Positions 1 through 11,915 of a stretch of 64,000 nucleotides of DNA are shown piece after piece. The DNA is taken from the NCBI GenBank assembly GCA_043228905.1, contig JBHGNT010000038.1:1-64000 (forward strand). The letters are read 5' to 3'. The position numbers and the translations under genes were made by a program. The stretch comes from Azolla caroliniana (Eukaryota; Polypodiophyta). Numbering within the stretch: position 1 is the stretch's first letter; each line of letters begins with the position of its first letter. The notes beneath the pieces are model-generated. The model did no database searches. It worked only from the letters and a program-made list of their open reading frames with translations, and was not told the origin of the DNA.

Positions 1-3000
1 AATTAAAATGTTCATACCTGGCTCGTGTGATATCGCATTTTTGTGTTCAAACATGCGAATCGAAGCTAACAACGCTAGCTATGATATGGAATTAAAAAAT
101 CAAGATTTTGAAAATCAGGTCGAGAGGCATGACGAAATTAGCAAATTTGAGGAGTGAGTTGAGAGGAGCCCTTGAGTAAATTAAAATGTTCATACCTAGC
201 GAGCGTGATATCGGATTTTTGTGTTCAAACATGCGAATCGAAGCTAAAAACGCTAGCTATGATATGGAATTAAAAAATCAAGATTTTGAAACTCAGGTCG
301 AGAGACATGACTAAATTACCAAATTTGAGGAGGGGGTTGAGAGGGGCCCTTGAGTAAATTAAAATGTTCATACCTAGCTCGTGTGATATCGGATTTTTGT
401 GTTCAAACATGCGAATCGAAGCTAACAACGCTAGCTCTGATATGGAATAAAAAAAACAAGATTTTGAAACTCAGGTCAAGAGACATGACGAAATTAGTAA
501 ATTTGAGGAGTGAGTTGAGAGGAGCCCTTGAGTAAATTAAAATGTTCATACATAGCGAGTGTGATATCGGATTTTTGTGTACAAACATGCGAATCGAAGC
601 TAACAACGCTAGCTATGATATGGAATTAAAAAATCAAGATTTTGAAACTCATGTCGAGAGGCATGACGAAATTAGCAAATTTGAGGAGTGAGTTGAGAGG
701 AGCCCGTGAGTAAATTAAAATGTTCATACCTGGCTTGTGTGATATCGGATTTTTGTGTTCAAACATCCGAATCGAAGCTAACAACGCTAGCTATGATATG
801 GATTAAAAAAAACAAGATTTTGAAACTCAGGTCAAGAGACATGACGAAATTAGCAAATTTGAGGAGTGAGTTGAGAGGAGCCCGTGAGTAAATTAAAATG
901 TTCATACCTGGCTCGTGTGATATCGGATTTTTGTGTTCAAACATCCGAATCGAAGCTAACAACGCTAGCTATGATATGGAATAAAAAAAACAAGATTTTG
1001 AAACTCAGGTCAAGAGACATGACGAAATTAGCAAATTTGAGGAGTGAGTTAAGAGAAGCCCTTGAGTAAATTAAAATGTTCATACATAGCGAGTGTGATA
1101 TCGGATTTTTGTGTACAAACATGCGAATCGAAGCTAACAACGCTAGCTATGATATGGAATTAAAAAATCAAGATTTTGAAACATGCGAATCGAGAGACAT
1201 GACGAAATTACCAAATTTGAGGAGTGAGGTTGAGAGGAGCCCTTGAGTAAATTAAAATGGTCATACCTAGCGAGTGTGATATCGGATTTTTGTGTTCAAA
1301 CATGCGAATCGAAGCTAACAACGCTAGCTATGATATGGAATTAAAAAATCAAGATTTTGAAATTCAGGTCGAGAGACATGACGAAATTAGCAAATTTTGA
1401 GGAGTGAGTTGAGAGGAGCCCTTGAGTGAATTAAAATGTTCATACCTAGCGAGTGTGATATCGGATTTTTGTGTTCAAACATGCGAATCGAAGCTAACAA
1501 CGCTAGCTATGATATGGAATTAAAAAATCAAGATTTTGAAACTCAGGTCGAGAGACATGACGAAATTACCAAATTTGAGGAGCGAGTTAAGAAGAGCTAT
1601 TAGGTAGATTACAATGTTCATACCTGGCTCGTGTGATATCGGTTTTTTGTGTTCAAACATGCGAATCGAAGCTAACAACGCTAGCTATGATATGGAATTA
1701 AAAAATCAAGATTTTGAAACTCAGGTCGAGAGACATGACGAAATTAGCAACCTTGACGAGGGAGTTGAGAGGAGCCCTTGAGTAAATAAAAATGTTCATA
1801 CCTAGCGCGTGTTATATCGGATTTTTGTGTTCAAACATGCGAATCGAAGCTAACAACGCTAGCAATAATATGGAATTAAAAAATCAAGATTTTAAAACTA
1901 AGGTCGAGAGACATGACGAAATTAGCAAATTTGAGGAGTGAGTTGAGAGGAGCCCTTGAGTAAATTAAAATGGTCATACCTAGCGAGTGTGATATCGGAT
2001 TTTTGTGTTCAAACATGCGAATCGAAGCTAACAATGCTAGCTATGATATAGAATTAAAAAATCAAGATTTTGAAACTCAGGTCGAGAGACATGACGAAAT
2101 TAGCAAATTTGAGGAGTGAGTTGAGAGGAGCCCTTGAGTAAATTAAAATGGTCATACCTAGCGAGTGTGATATCGGATTTTTGTGTTCAAACATGCGAAT
2201 CTAACCTAACAACGCTAGCTATGATATAGAATTAAAAAAGCAAGATTTTGAAACTCAGGTCGAGAGTCATGACGAAATTAGCAAATTTGAGGAGTGAGTT
2301 GAGAGGAGCCCTTGAGTAAATTAAAATGGTCATACCTAGCGAGTGTGATATCGGATTTTTGTGTACAAATATGCGAATCGAAGCTAACAACGCTAGCTAT
2401 GATATGGAATTAAAAAATCAAGATTTTGAAACTCAGGTCGAGAGACATGAAGAAATTAGCAAATTTGAGGAGTGAGGTTGGAAGAGCGCGTGAGTGAATT
2501 AAAATGTTCATACCTGGCTCGTGTGATATCGCATTTTTGTGTTCAAACATGCGAATCGAAGCTAACAACGCTAGCTATGATATGGAATTAAAAAATCAAG
2601 ATTTTGAAAATCAGGTCGAGAGGCATGACGAAATTAGCAAATTTGAGGAGTGAGTTGAGAGGAGCCCTTGAGTAAATTAAAATGTTCATACCTAGCGAGC
2701 GTGATATCGGATTTTTGTGTTCAAACATGCGAATCGAAGCTAAAAACGCTAGCTATGATATGGAATTAAAAAATCAAGATTTTGAAACTCAGGTCGAGAG
2801 ACATGACTAAATTACCAAATTTGAGGAGGGGGTTGAGAGGGGCCCTTGAGTAAATTAAAATGTTCATACCTAGCTCGTGTGATATCGGATTTTTGTGTTC
2901 AAACATGCGAATCGAAGCTAACAACGCTAGCTCTGATATGGAATAAAAAAAACAAGATTTTGAAACTCAGGTCAAGAGACATGACGAAATTAGTAAATTT

Positions 3001-3336
3001 GAGGAGTGAGTTGAGAGGAGCCCTTGAGTAAATTAAAATGTTCATACATAGCGAGTGTGATATCGGATTTTTGTGTACAAACATGCGAATCGAAGCTAAC
3101 AACGCTAGCTATGATATGGAATTAAAAAATCAAGATTTTGAAACTCATGTCGAGAGGCATGACGAAATTAGCAAATTTGAGGAGTGAGTTGAGAGGAGCC
3201 CGTGAGTAAATTAAAATGTTCATACCTGGCTTGTGTGATATCGGATTTTTGTGTTCAAACATCCGAATCGAAGCTAACAACGCTAGCTATGATATGGATT
3301 AAAAAAAACAAGATTTTGAAACTCAGGTCAAGAGAC
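1..3336 (+). repeat. 14-monomer HOR, period about 2,496 bp
   Basis: Bases 1 to about 840 recur at about 2,497-3,336 with the same rare variants, including GATTTTGAAAATCAGG, the GCTCTGATATGG monomer and the GGATTAAAAAAAAC monomer. The period is 14 monomers plus 4 bases; the extra bases come from small insertions near 1,181-1,230 and 1,393. After about 3,340 the copies diverge. The first copy is cut by the window edge, so the full extent is unknown. Around 370-1,070 several monomers carry a run of eight A where most have AATTAAAAAATC. Confidence 0.85.
1080..1260 (+). repeat. Chimeric 181-bp monomer with internal template switch
   Basis: At 1,181-1,193 the usual ACTCAGGTCGA is replaced by ACATGCGAATCGA, the sequence normally found about 80 bp upstream in the same monomer. 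The segment is flanked by shared GAAAC and TCGAGAGAC, adding two bases. A further extra G in GTGAGGTTGAGAGG (about 1,225-1,240) looks like a hybrid of two tail variants. The spacing to the next TCATAC is 181 instead of 178. The event looks like short-tract gene conversion or template switching. I saw no second copy in the window. Confidence 0.8.
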
Positions 3337-4643
3337 ATGACGAAATTACCAAATTTGAGGAGTGAGTTAAGAGGAGCCCTTGAGTAAATTAAAATGTTCA
3401 TACATAGCGAGTGTGATATCGCATTTTTGTGTACAAACATGCGAATCGAAGCTAACAACGCTAGCTATGATATGGAATTAAAAAATCAAGATTTTGAAAA
3501 TCAAGTCGAGAGACATGACGAAATTACCAAATTTGAGGAGTGAGTTGAGAGGAGCCCTTGAGTAAATTAAAATGTTCATACCTAGCGAGCGTGATGTCGG
3601 ATTTTTGTGTTCAAACATGCGAATCGAAGCTAAAAACGCTAGCTATGATATGGAATTAAAAAATCAAGATTTTGAAACTCAGGTCGAGAGACATGACGAA
3701 ATTACCAAATTTGAGGAGGGAGTTGAGAGGGGCCCTTGAGTAAATTAAAATGTTCATACCTAGCTCGTGTGATATCGGATTTTTGTGTTCAAACATGCGA
3801 ATCAAACCTAACAACGCTAGCTATGATATGGAATTACAAAATCAAGATTTTGAAACTCCAGGCGAGAGACATGACGACATTACCAAATTTGAGGAGTGAG
3901 GTTGGAAGAGCGCGTGAGTGAATTAAAATGTTCATACCTGGCTCGTGTGATATCGGATTTTTGTGTACAAACATGCGAATCGAAGCTAACAATGCTAGCT
4001 ATGATATGGAATTAAAAAATCAAGATTTTGAAACTCAGGTCGAGAGACATGAAGAAATTACCAAATTTGAGGAGTGAGGTTGGAAGAGCGCGTGAGTAAA
4101 TTACAATGTTCATACCTGGCTCGTGTCATATCGGATTTTTGTGTTAAAACATTGGAATCGAAGCTAACAACGCTAGGTATGATATAGAATTAAAAAATCA
4201 AGATTTTGAAACTCAGGTCGAGAGACATGACGAAATTACCAAATTTGAGGAGTGAGTTGAGAGGAGCCCTTGAGTAAATTAAAATGTTCATACCTAGCTC
4301 GTGTGATATCGGATTTTTGTGTTCAAACCTGCGAATCGAAGCTAACAACGCTAGGTATGATATGGAATTACAAAATCAAGATTTTGAAACCCCAGGCGAG
4401 AGACATGACGAAATTACCAAATTTGAGGAGTGAGGTTGGAAGAGCGCGTGAGTGAATTAAAAGGTTCATTCCTGGCTCGTGTGATATCGGATTTTTGTGT
4501 TCAAACATGCGAATCGAAGCTAACAGCGCTAGCTATGATATGGAATTAAAAAATCAAGATTTTGAAACTCAGGTCGAGACACATGACGAAATTACCAAAT
4601 TTGAGGAGTGAGTTGAGAGGAGCCCTTGAGTAAATTAAAATGG
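3337..4643 (+). repeat. Mixed monomers with no long period
   Basis: About seven monomers of several variant classes in no clear order. The only local repetition is a pair three monomers apart: the monomers near 3,736 and 4,270 are 534 bp apart and share the TTACAAAATC and CCAGGCGAG variants. This stretch joins the 14-monomer repeat on the left to the dimeric repeat on the right. Nothing other than satellite DNA is seen. Confidence 0.75.
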
Positions 4644-5712
4644 TCATACCTAGCGAGTGTGCTATTGGATTTTTGTGTACAAACATGCGAATCGAAGCTA
4701 ACAACGCTAGCTATGATATGGAATTAAAAAATCAAGATTTTGAAACTCAGATCGAGAGACATGACGTAATTTCCAAATTTCAGGAGGGAGTTGAGAAGAG
4801 CTAGTAGGTAAATTATAATGTTCATACCTGGCTCGTGTGATATCGGATTTTTGTGTTCAAACCTGCGAATCGAAGCTAACAACGCTAGCTATGATATGGA
4901 ATTACAAAATCAAGATTTTGAAACTCCAGGCGAGAGACATGACGACATTACCAAATTTGAGGAGTGAGGTCGGAAGAGCGCGTGAGTGAATTAAAATGTT
5001 CATACTTGGCTCGTGTGATATCGGATTTTTGTGTACAAACATGCGAATCGAAGCTAACAACGCTAGCTATGATATGGAATTAAAAAATCAAGATTTTGAA
5101 ACTCAAATAGAGAGACATGACGTAATTTCCAAATTTCAGGAGGGAGTTGAGAAGAGCTAGTAGGTAAATTATAATGTTCATACCTGGCTCGTGTGATATC
5201 GGATTTTTGTGTTCAAACCTGCGAATCGAAGCTAACAACGCTAGCTATGATATGGAATTACAAAATCAAGATTTTGAAACTCCAGGCGAGAGACATGACG
5301 ACATTACCAAATTTGAGGAGTGAGGTTGGAAGAGCGCGTGAGTGAATTAAAATGTTCATACCTGGCTCGTGTGATATCGGATTTTTGTGTACAAACATGC
5401 GAATCGAAGCTAACAACGCTAGCTATGATATGGAATTAAAAAATCAAGATTTTGAAACTCAGATCGAGAGACATGACGTAATTTTCCAAATTTCAGGAGG
5501 GAGTTGAGAAGAGCTAGTAGGTAAATTATAATGTTCATACCTGGCTCGTGTGATATCGGATTTTTGTGTTGAAACCTGCGAATCGAAGCTAACAACGCTA
5601 GCTATGATATGGAATTACAAAATCAAGATTTTGAAACTCCAGGCGAGAGACATGACGACATTACCAAATTTGAGGAGTGAGGTTGGAAGAGCGCGTGAGT
5701 GAATTAAAATGT
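4644..5712 (+). repeat. Dimeric HOR (three dimers of 356-357 bp)
   Basis: Two monomer types alternate, starting at 4,644, 4,822, 5,000, 5,178, 5,356 and 5,535. Type Y has TACAAACATGCG, a GACGTAATTTCC segment and the tail AGAGCTAGTAG. Type X has TTCAAACCTGCG or TTGAAACCTGCG, TTACAAAATC, CCAGGCGAG, GACGACATTACC and the tail AGAGCGCGTGAG. The same dimer recurs around 8.1-9.2 kb, 11.9-13.4 kb and 16.1-20.1 kb, so it is a basic building block of the left part of the window. Confidence 0.85.
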
Positions 5713-6129
5713 TCATACCTGGCTCGTGTGATATCGGATTTTTGTGTACAAACATGCGAATCGAAGCTAGCAACGCTAGCTATGATATGGAATTAAAAAA
5801 TCAAGATTTTGAAACTCAGGTCGTGAGGCATGACGAAATTAGCAAATTTGAGGAGTGAGTTGAGAGGAGCCCTTGAGTAAATTAAAATGTTCATACCTGG
5901 CTCGTGTGATATCGGATTTTTGTGTTCAAACATCCGAATCGAAGCTAACAACGCTAGCTATGATATGGAATTAAAAAATCAAGATTTTGAAACTCAGGTC
6001 GAGAGACATGAAGAAATTACCAAATTTGAGGAGTGAGGTTGGAAGAGCGCGTGAGTGAATTAAAATGTTCATACCTGGCTCGTGTGATATCGGATTTTTG
6101 TGTTCAAACATTGGAATCGAAGCTAACAA
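5713..6129 (+). repeat. Mixed monomers between dimeric and 1,047-bp repeats
   Basis: Ordinary 178-bp monomers of mixed type link the dimer block to the next HOR. The first contains a GCTAGC doublet that makes a perfect hairpin at 5,765-5,781. Nothing else is seen. Confidence 0.7.
5765..5781. repeat. Perfect 7-bp hairpin variant of the monomer dyad
   Basis: AGCTAGC, loop AAC, GCTAGCT. In most monomers the left arm is AGCTAAC, giving one mismatch; here the A-to-G change makes the stem perfect. Confidence 0.85.
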
Positions 6130-6246
6130 CGCTAGCTATGATATAGAATGAAAAAATCAAGATTTTGAAACTCAGGTCGAGAGACATGACGAAATTACCA
6201 AATTTGAGGAGGGGGTTGAGAGGGGCCCTTGAGTCAATTAAAATGT

Positions 6247-6403
6247 TCATACCTAGCTCGTGTGATATCAGATTTTTGTGTTCAAACATGCGAATCAAAC
6301 CTAACAACGCTAGCTATGATATAGAATTAAAAAAGCAAGATTTTGAAACTCAGGTCGAGAGACATGAAGAAATTACCAAATTTGAGGAGGGAGTTAAGAA
6401 TGT
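6247..6403 (+). repeat. 157-bp monomer with 21-bp tail deletion (first of seven)
   Basis: The tail reads GTTAAGAATGTTCATACC where related monomers read GTTAAGAAGAGCTATTAG followed by GTAAATTACAATG. The lost 21 bases lie between short repeats (AA and AATG), suggesting deletion by slippage or microhomology. Identical junctions occur in the monomers at 7,294, 9,946, 11,171, 14,131, 15,356 and 20,989, so the deletion happened once and was copied by HOR duplication. Confidence 0.9.
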
Positions 6404-7293
6404 TCATACCTGGCTCGTGTGATATCGGATTTTTGTGTTAAAACATTGGAATCGAAGCTAACAACGCTAGGTATGATATAGAATTAAAAAATCAAGATTT
6501 TGAAACTCAGGTCGAGAGACATGAAGAAATTACCAAATTTGAGGAGGGAGTTAAGAAGAGCTATTAGGTAAATTACAATGTTCATACCTGGCTCGTGTGA
6601 TATCGGATTTTTGTGTTAAAACATTGGAATCGAAGCTAACAACGCTAGGTATGATATAGAATTAAAAAATCAAGATTTTGAAACTCAGGTCGAGAGACAT
6701 GACGAAATTACCAAATTTGAGGAGTGAGTTGAGAGGAGCCCTTGAGTAAATTAAAATGGTCATACCTAGCGAGTGTGATATCGGATTTTTGTGTACAAAC
6801 ATGCGAATCGAAGCTAACAACGCTAGCTATGATATGGAATTAAAAAATCAAGATTTTTAAACTCAGGTCGAGAGACATGACGAAATTTCCAAATTTCAGG
6901 AGGGAGTTGAGAAGAGCTAGTAGGTAAATTATAATGTTCATACCTGGTTCGTGTGATATCGGATTTTTGTGTTCAAACATGCGAATCGAAGCTAAAAACG
7001 CTAGCTATGATATGGAATTAAAAAATCAAGATTTTGCAACTCAAGTCGAGAGACATGAAGAAATTACCAAATTTGAGGAGTGAGGTTGGAAGAGCGCGTG
7101 AGTGAATTAAAATGTTCATACCTGGCTCGTGTGATATCGGATTTCTGTGTTCAAACATGCGAATCGAAGCTAACAACGCTAGCTATGATATGGAATGAAA
7201 AAATCAAGATTTTGAAACTCAGGTCGAGAGACATGACGAAATTACCAAATTTGAGGAGGGGGTTGAGAGGGGCCCTTGAGTCAATTAAAATGT

Positions 7294-7450
7294 TCATACC
7301 TAGCTCGTGTGATATCAGATTTTTGTGTTCAAACATGCGAATCAAACCTAACAACGCTAGCTATGATATAGAATTAAAAAAGCAAGATTTTGAAACTCAG
7401 GTCGAGAGACATGAAGAAATTACCAAATTTGAGGAGGGAGTTAAGAATGT
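7294..7450 (+). repeat. 157-bp deleted monomer, copy 2
   Basis: Same 21-bp deletion junction as at 6,247-6,403, 1,047 bp downstream. Confidence 0.9.
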
Positions 7451-8077
7451 TCATACCTGGCTCATGTGATATCGGATTTTTGTGTTAAAACATTGGAATC
7501 GAAGCTAACAACGCTAGGTATGATATAGAATTAAAAAATCAAGATTTTGAAACTCAGGTCGAGAGACATGAAGAAATTACGAAATTTGAGGAGGGAGTTA
7601 AGAAGAGCTATTAGGTAAATTACAATGTTCATACCTGGCTCGTGTGATATCGGATTTTTGTGTTAAAACATTGGAATCGAAGCTAACAACGCTAGGTATG
7701 ATATAGAATTAAAAAATCAAGATTTTGAAACTCAGGTCGAGAGACATGACGAAATTACCAAATTTGAGGAGTGAGTTGAGAGGAGCCCTTGAGTAAATTA
7801 AAATGGTCATACCTAGCGAGTGTGATATCGGATTTTTGTGTACAAACATGCGAATCGAAGCTAACAACGCTAGCTATGATATGGAATTAAAAAATCAAGA
7901 TTTTTAAACTCAGGTCGAGAGACATGACGAAATTTCCAAATTTCAGGAGGGAGTTGAGAAGAGCTAGTAGGTAAATTATAATGTTCATACCTGGTTCGTG
8001 TGATATCGGATTTTTGTGTTCAAACATGCGAATCGAAGCTAAAAACGCTAGCTATGATATGGAATTAAAAAATCAAG

Positions 8078-8499
8078 ATTATGAAACTCAGATCGAGAGA
8101 CATGACGTAATTTTCCAAATTTCAGGAGGGAGTTGAGAAGAGCTAGTAGGTAAATTATAATGTTCATACCTGGCTCGTGTGATATCGGATTTTTGTGTTC
8201 AAACCTGCGAATCGAAGCTAACAACGCTAGCTATGATATGGAATTACAAAATCAAGATTTTGAAACTCCAGGCGAGAGACATGACGACATTACCAAATTT
8301 GAGGAGTGAGGTCGGAAGAGCGCGTGAGTGAATTAAAATGTTCATACCTGGCTCGTGTGATATCGGATTTTTGTGTACAAACATGCGAATCGAAGCTAAC
8401 AACGCTAGCTATGATATGGAATTAAAAAATCAAGATTTTGAAACTCAAATAGAGAGACATGACGTAATTTCCAAATTTCAGGAGGGAGTTGAGAAGAGC
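8078..8499 (+). repeat. Dimeric monomers before the 4,185-bp HOR
   Basis: These are Y and X type monomers. A rare variant GATTATGAAACTCAG at about 8,078 recurs at about 18,765, and the stretch 7.48-8.75 kb matches 18.17-19.44 kb at a distance of 10,687 bp. That places a copy of this region on the far side of the 4,185-bp tandem. The CTCAAATAGAG variant at 8,444 is the likely source of the right flank of the telomere blocks. Confidence 0.75.
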
Positions 8500-9462
8500 T
8501 AGTAGGTAAATTATAATGTTCATACCTGGCTCGTGTGATATCGGATTTTTGTGTTCAAACCTGCGAATCGAAGCTAACAACGCTAGCTATGATATGGAAT
8601 TACAAAATCAAAATTTTGAAACTCCAGGCGAGAGACATGACGACATTACCAAATTTGAGGAGTGAGGTTGGAAGAGCGCGTGAGTGAATTAAAATGTTCA
8701 TACCTGGCTCGTGTGATATCGGATTTTTGTGTACAAACATGCGAATCGAAGCTAACAACGCTAGCTATGATATGGAATTAAAAAATCAAGATTTTGAAAC
8801 TCAGATCGAGAGACATGACGTAATTTTCCAAATTTCAGGAGGGAGTTGAGAAGAGCTAGTAGGTAAATTATAATGTTCATACCTGGCTCGTGTGATATCG
8901 GATTTTTGTGTTGAAACCTGCGAATCGAAGCTAACAACGCTAGCTATGATATGGAATTACAAAATCAATATTTTGAAACTCCAGGCGAGAGACATGACGA
9001 CATTACCAAATTTGAGGAGTGAGGTTGGAAGAGCGCGTGAGTGAATTAAAATGTTCATACCTGGCTCGTGTGATATCGGATTTTTGTGTACAAACATGCG
9101 AATCGAAGCTAACAACGCTAGCTATGATATGGAATTAAAAAATCAAAATTTTGAAACTCAGGTCGAGAGACATGACGAAATTTCCAAATTTGAGGACGGA
9201 GTTGAGAAGAGCTAGTAGGTAAATTACAATGTTCATACCTGGTTCGTGTGATATCGGATTTTTGTGTTCAAACATGCGAATCGAAGCTAACAACGCTAGC
9301 TATGATATGGAATTACAAAATCAAGATTTTGAAACTCCAGTCGAGAGACATGACGATATTACCAAATTTGAGGAGTGAGGTTGGAAGAGCGCGTGAGTGA
9401 ATTAAAATGTTCATACCTGGCTCGTGTGATATCGGATTTTTGTGTTCAAACATGCGATTCGA

Positions 9463-9479
9463 AGCTAGCAACGCTAGCT
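9463..9479. repeat. Perfect 7-bp hairpin variant of the monomer dyad, copy 2
   Basis: AGCTAGC, AAC, GCTAGCT in a monomer that also has the rare GCGATTCGAAG. The same monomer recurs 4,185 bp downstream. Confidence 0.85.
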
Positions 9480-9945
9480 ATGATATGGAATTAAAAAATC
9501 AAGATTTTGAAACTCAAATAGAGAGACATGACGTAATTTTCCAAATTTCAGGAGGGAGTTGAGAAGAGCTAGTAGGTAAATTATAATGTTCATACCTGGC
9601 TCGTGTGATATCGGATTTTTGTGTTGAAACCTGCGAATCGAAGCTAACAACGCTAGCTATGATATGGAATTAAAAAATCAAGATTTTGAAACTCAGGTCG
9701 AGAGACATGAAGAAATTACCAAATTTGAGGAGTGAGGTTGGAAGAGCGCGTGAGTGAATTAAAATGTTCATACCTGGCTCGTGTGATATCGGATTTTTGT
9801 GTTCAAACATTGGAATCGAAGCTAACAACGCTAGCTATGATATAGAATGAAAAAATCAAGATTTTGAAACTCAGGTCGAGAGACATGACGAAATTACCAA
9901 ATTTGAGGAGGGGGTTGAGAGGGGCCCTTGAGTCAATTAAAATGT

Positions 9946-10102
9946 TCATACCTAGCTCGTGTGATATCAGATTTTTGTGTTCAAACATGCGAATCAAACC
10001 TAACAACGCTAGCTATGATATAGAATTAAAAAAGCAAGATTTTGACACTCAGGTCGAGAGACATGAAGAAATTACCAAATTTGAGGAGGGAGTTAAGAAT
10101 GT
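9946..10102 (+). repeat. 157-bp deleted monomer, copy 3
   Basis: Same 21-bp deletion; first of two in the first 4,185-bp unit. The second is 1,225 bp (seven monomers less 21 bp) downstream. Confidence 0.9.
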
Positions 10103-11170
10103 TCATACCTGGCTCGTGTGATATCGGATTTTTGTGTTAAAACATTGGAATCGAAGCTAACAACGCTAGGTATGATATAGAATTAAAAAATCAAGATTTT
10201 GAAACTCAGGTCGAGAGACATGAAGAAATTACCAAATTTGAGGAGGGAGTTAAGAAGAGCTATTAGGTAAATTACAATGTTCATACCTGGCTCGTGTGAT
10301 ATCGGATTTTTGTGTTAAAACATTGGAATCGAAGCTAACAACGCTAGGTATGATATAGAATTAAAAAATCAAGATTTTGAAACTCAGGTCGAGAGACATG
10401 AAGAAATTACCAAATTTGAGGAGGGAGTTAAGAAGAGCTATTAGGTAAATTACAATGTTCATACCTGGCTCGTGTGATATCGGATTTTTGTGTTAAAACA
10501 TTGGAATCGAAGCCAACAACGCTAGGTATGATATAGAATTAAAAAATCAAGATTTTGAAACTCAGGTCGAGAGACATGACGAAATTACCAAATTTGAGGA
10601 GTGAGTTGAGAGGAGCCCTTGAGTAAATTAAAATGGTCATACCTAGCGAGTGTGATATCGGATTTTTGTGTACAAACATGCGAATCGAAGCTAACAACGC
10701 TAGCTATGATATGGAATTAAAAAATCAAGATTTTTAAACTCAGGTCGAGAGACATGACGAAATTTCCAAATTTCAGGAGGGAGTTGAGAAGAGCTAGTAG
10801 GTAAATTATAATGTTCATACCTGGTTCGTGTGATATCGGATTTTTGTGTTCAAACATGCGAATCGAAGCTAAAAACGCTAGCTATGATATGGAATTAAAA
10901 AATCAAGATTTTGCAACTCAAGTCGAGAGACATGAAGAAATTACCAAATTTGAGGAGTGAGGTTGGAAGAGCGCGTGAGTGAATTAAAATGTTCATACCT
11001 GGCTCGTGTGATATCGGATTTCTGTGTTCAAACATGCGAATCGAAGCTAACAACGCTAGCTATGATATGGAATGAAAAAATCAAGATTTTGAAACTCAGG
11101 TCGAGAGACATGACGAAATTACCAAATTTGAGGAGGGGGTTGAGAGGGGCCCTTGAGTCAATTAAAATGT

Positions 11171-11327
11171 TCATACCTAGCTCGTGTGATATCAGATTTT
11201 TGTGTTCAAACATGCGAATCAAACCTAACAACGCTAGCTATGATATAGAATTAAAAAAGCAAGATTTTGAAACTCAGGTCGAGAGACATGAAGAAATTAC
11301 CAAATTTGAGGAGGGAGTTAAGAATGT
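11171..11327 (+). repeat. 157-bp deleted monomer, copy 4
   Basis: Same deletion junction; second copy in the first 4,185-bp unit, about 540 bp before the telomere block. Confidence 0.9.
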
Positions 11328-11866
11328 TCATACCTGGCTCGTGTGATATCGGATTTTTGTGTTAAAACATTGGAATCGAAGCTAACAACGCTAGGTATGA
11401 TATAGAATTAAAAAATCAAGATTTTGAAACTCAGGTCGAGAGACATGAAGAAATTACGAAATTTGAGGAGGGAGTTAAGAAGAGCTATTAGGTAAATTAC
11501 AATGTTCATACCTGGCTCGTGTGATATCGGATTTTTGTGTTAAAACATTGGAATCGAAGCTAACAACGCTAGGTATGATATAGAATTAAAAAATCAAGAT
11601 TTTGAAACTCAGGTCGAGAGACATGACGAAATTACCAAATTTGAGGAGTGAGTTGAGAGGAGCCCTTGAGTAAATTAAAATGGTCATACCTAGCGAGTGT
11701 GATATCGGATTTTTGTGTACAAACATGCGAATCGAAGCTAACAACGCTAGCTATGATATGGAATTAAAAAATCAAGATTTTTAAACTCAGGTCGAGAGAC
11801 ATGACGAAATTTCCAAATTTCAGGAGGGAGTTGAGAAGAGCTAGTAGGTAAATTATAATGTTCATA

Positions 11867-11915
11867 CCCTAAACCCTAAACCCTAAACCCTAAACCCTAA
11901 ACCCTAAACCCTAAA
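11867..11915. repeat. Interstitial telomere repeat, seven perfect CCCTAAA units, copy 1
   Basis: Forty-nine bases of uninterrupted CCCTAAA on the plus strand, so the G-rich TTTAGGG strand is the minus strand. The left junction is inside the monomer head (TTCATA then CCCTAAA, with C shared with the normal ATACC). The right junction is inside the 3' half of another monomer (AAA then CTCAAATAGAG, with AAA shared with the normal GAAACTC). The spacing between flanking TCATAC words is 130 instead of 178. This is the Arabidopsis-type telomere unit and the only non-satellite sequence here apart from its copy. It has no degenerate units, so it is young or was recently homogenised. Confidence 0.98.

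Larger units (their letters stand above)
6130..8077 (+). repeat. 1,047-bp tandem (six monomers, one with a 21-bp deletion)
   Basis: Bases about 6,130-7,030 recur at about 7,177-8,077. Six monomers would be 1,068 bp; the 21 missing bases are a deletion in one monomer (6,247-6,403 and 7,294-7,450). Shared markers are GGAATGAAAAAATC, the GGGGCCCTTGAGTCAATT tail, CAAACCTAAC and the TTAAAACATTGG monomers. The two copies differ at a few bases, for example GAAATTACGAAATTTG only at about 7,577. Confidence 0.85.

Noticed and set aside
6430-6450. CENP-B-box-like sequence in the ACATTGGAATCGAAG monomer variant
   Set aside because: It shares TTGGAA and a CG with the mammalian box but lacks the essential TTCG and CGGG positions, and plants have no confirmed CENP-B box system.
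7080-7469. Longest open frame (129 codons), repeated at 10,957, 15,142 and 20,775, with a 125-codon version at 21,822
   Set aside because: It spans about two monomers and starts with GTG. It is open only because GGAATTAA became GGAATGAA and GAGTAAATT became GAGTCAATT in that monomer variant. It recurs at HOR spacing, with no coding signature or recognisable domain.
11867-11915. True chromosome end at the telomere block
   Set aside because: Only 49 bp long, flanked on both sides by satellite in the same orientation, and duplicated 4,185 bp downstream.
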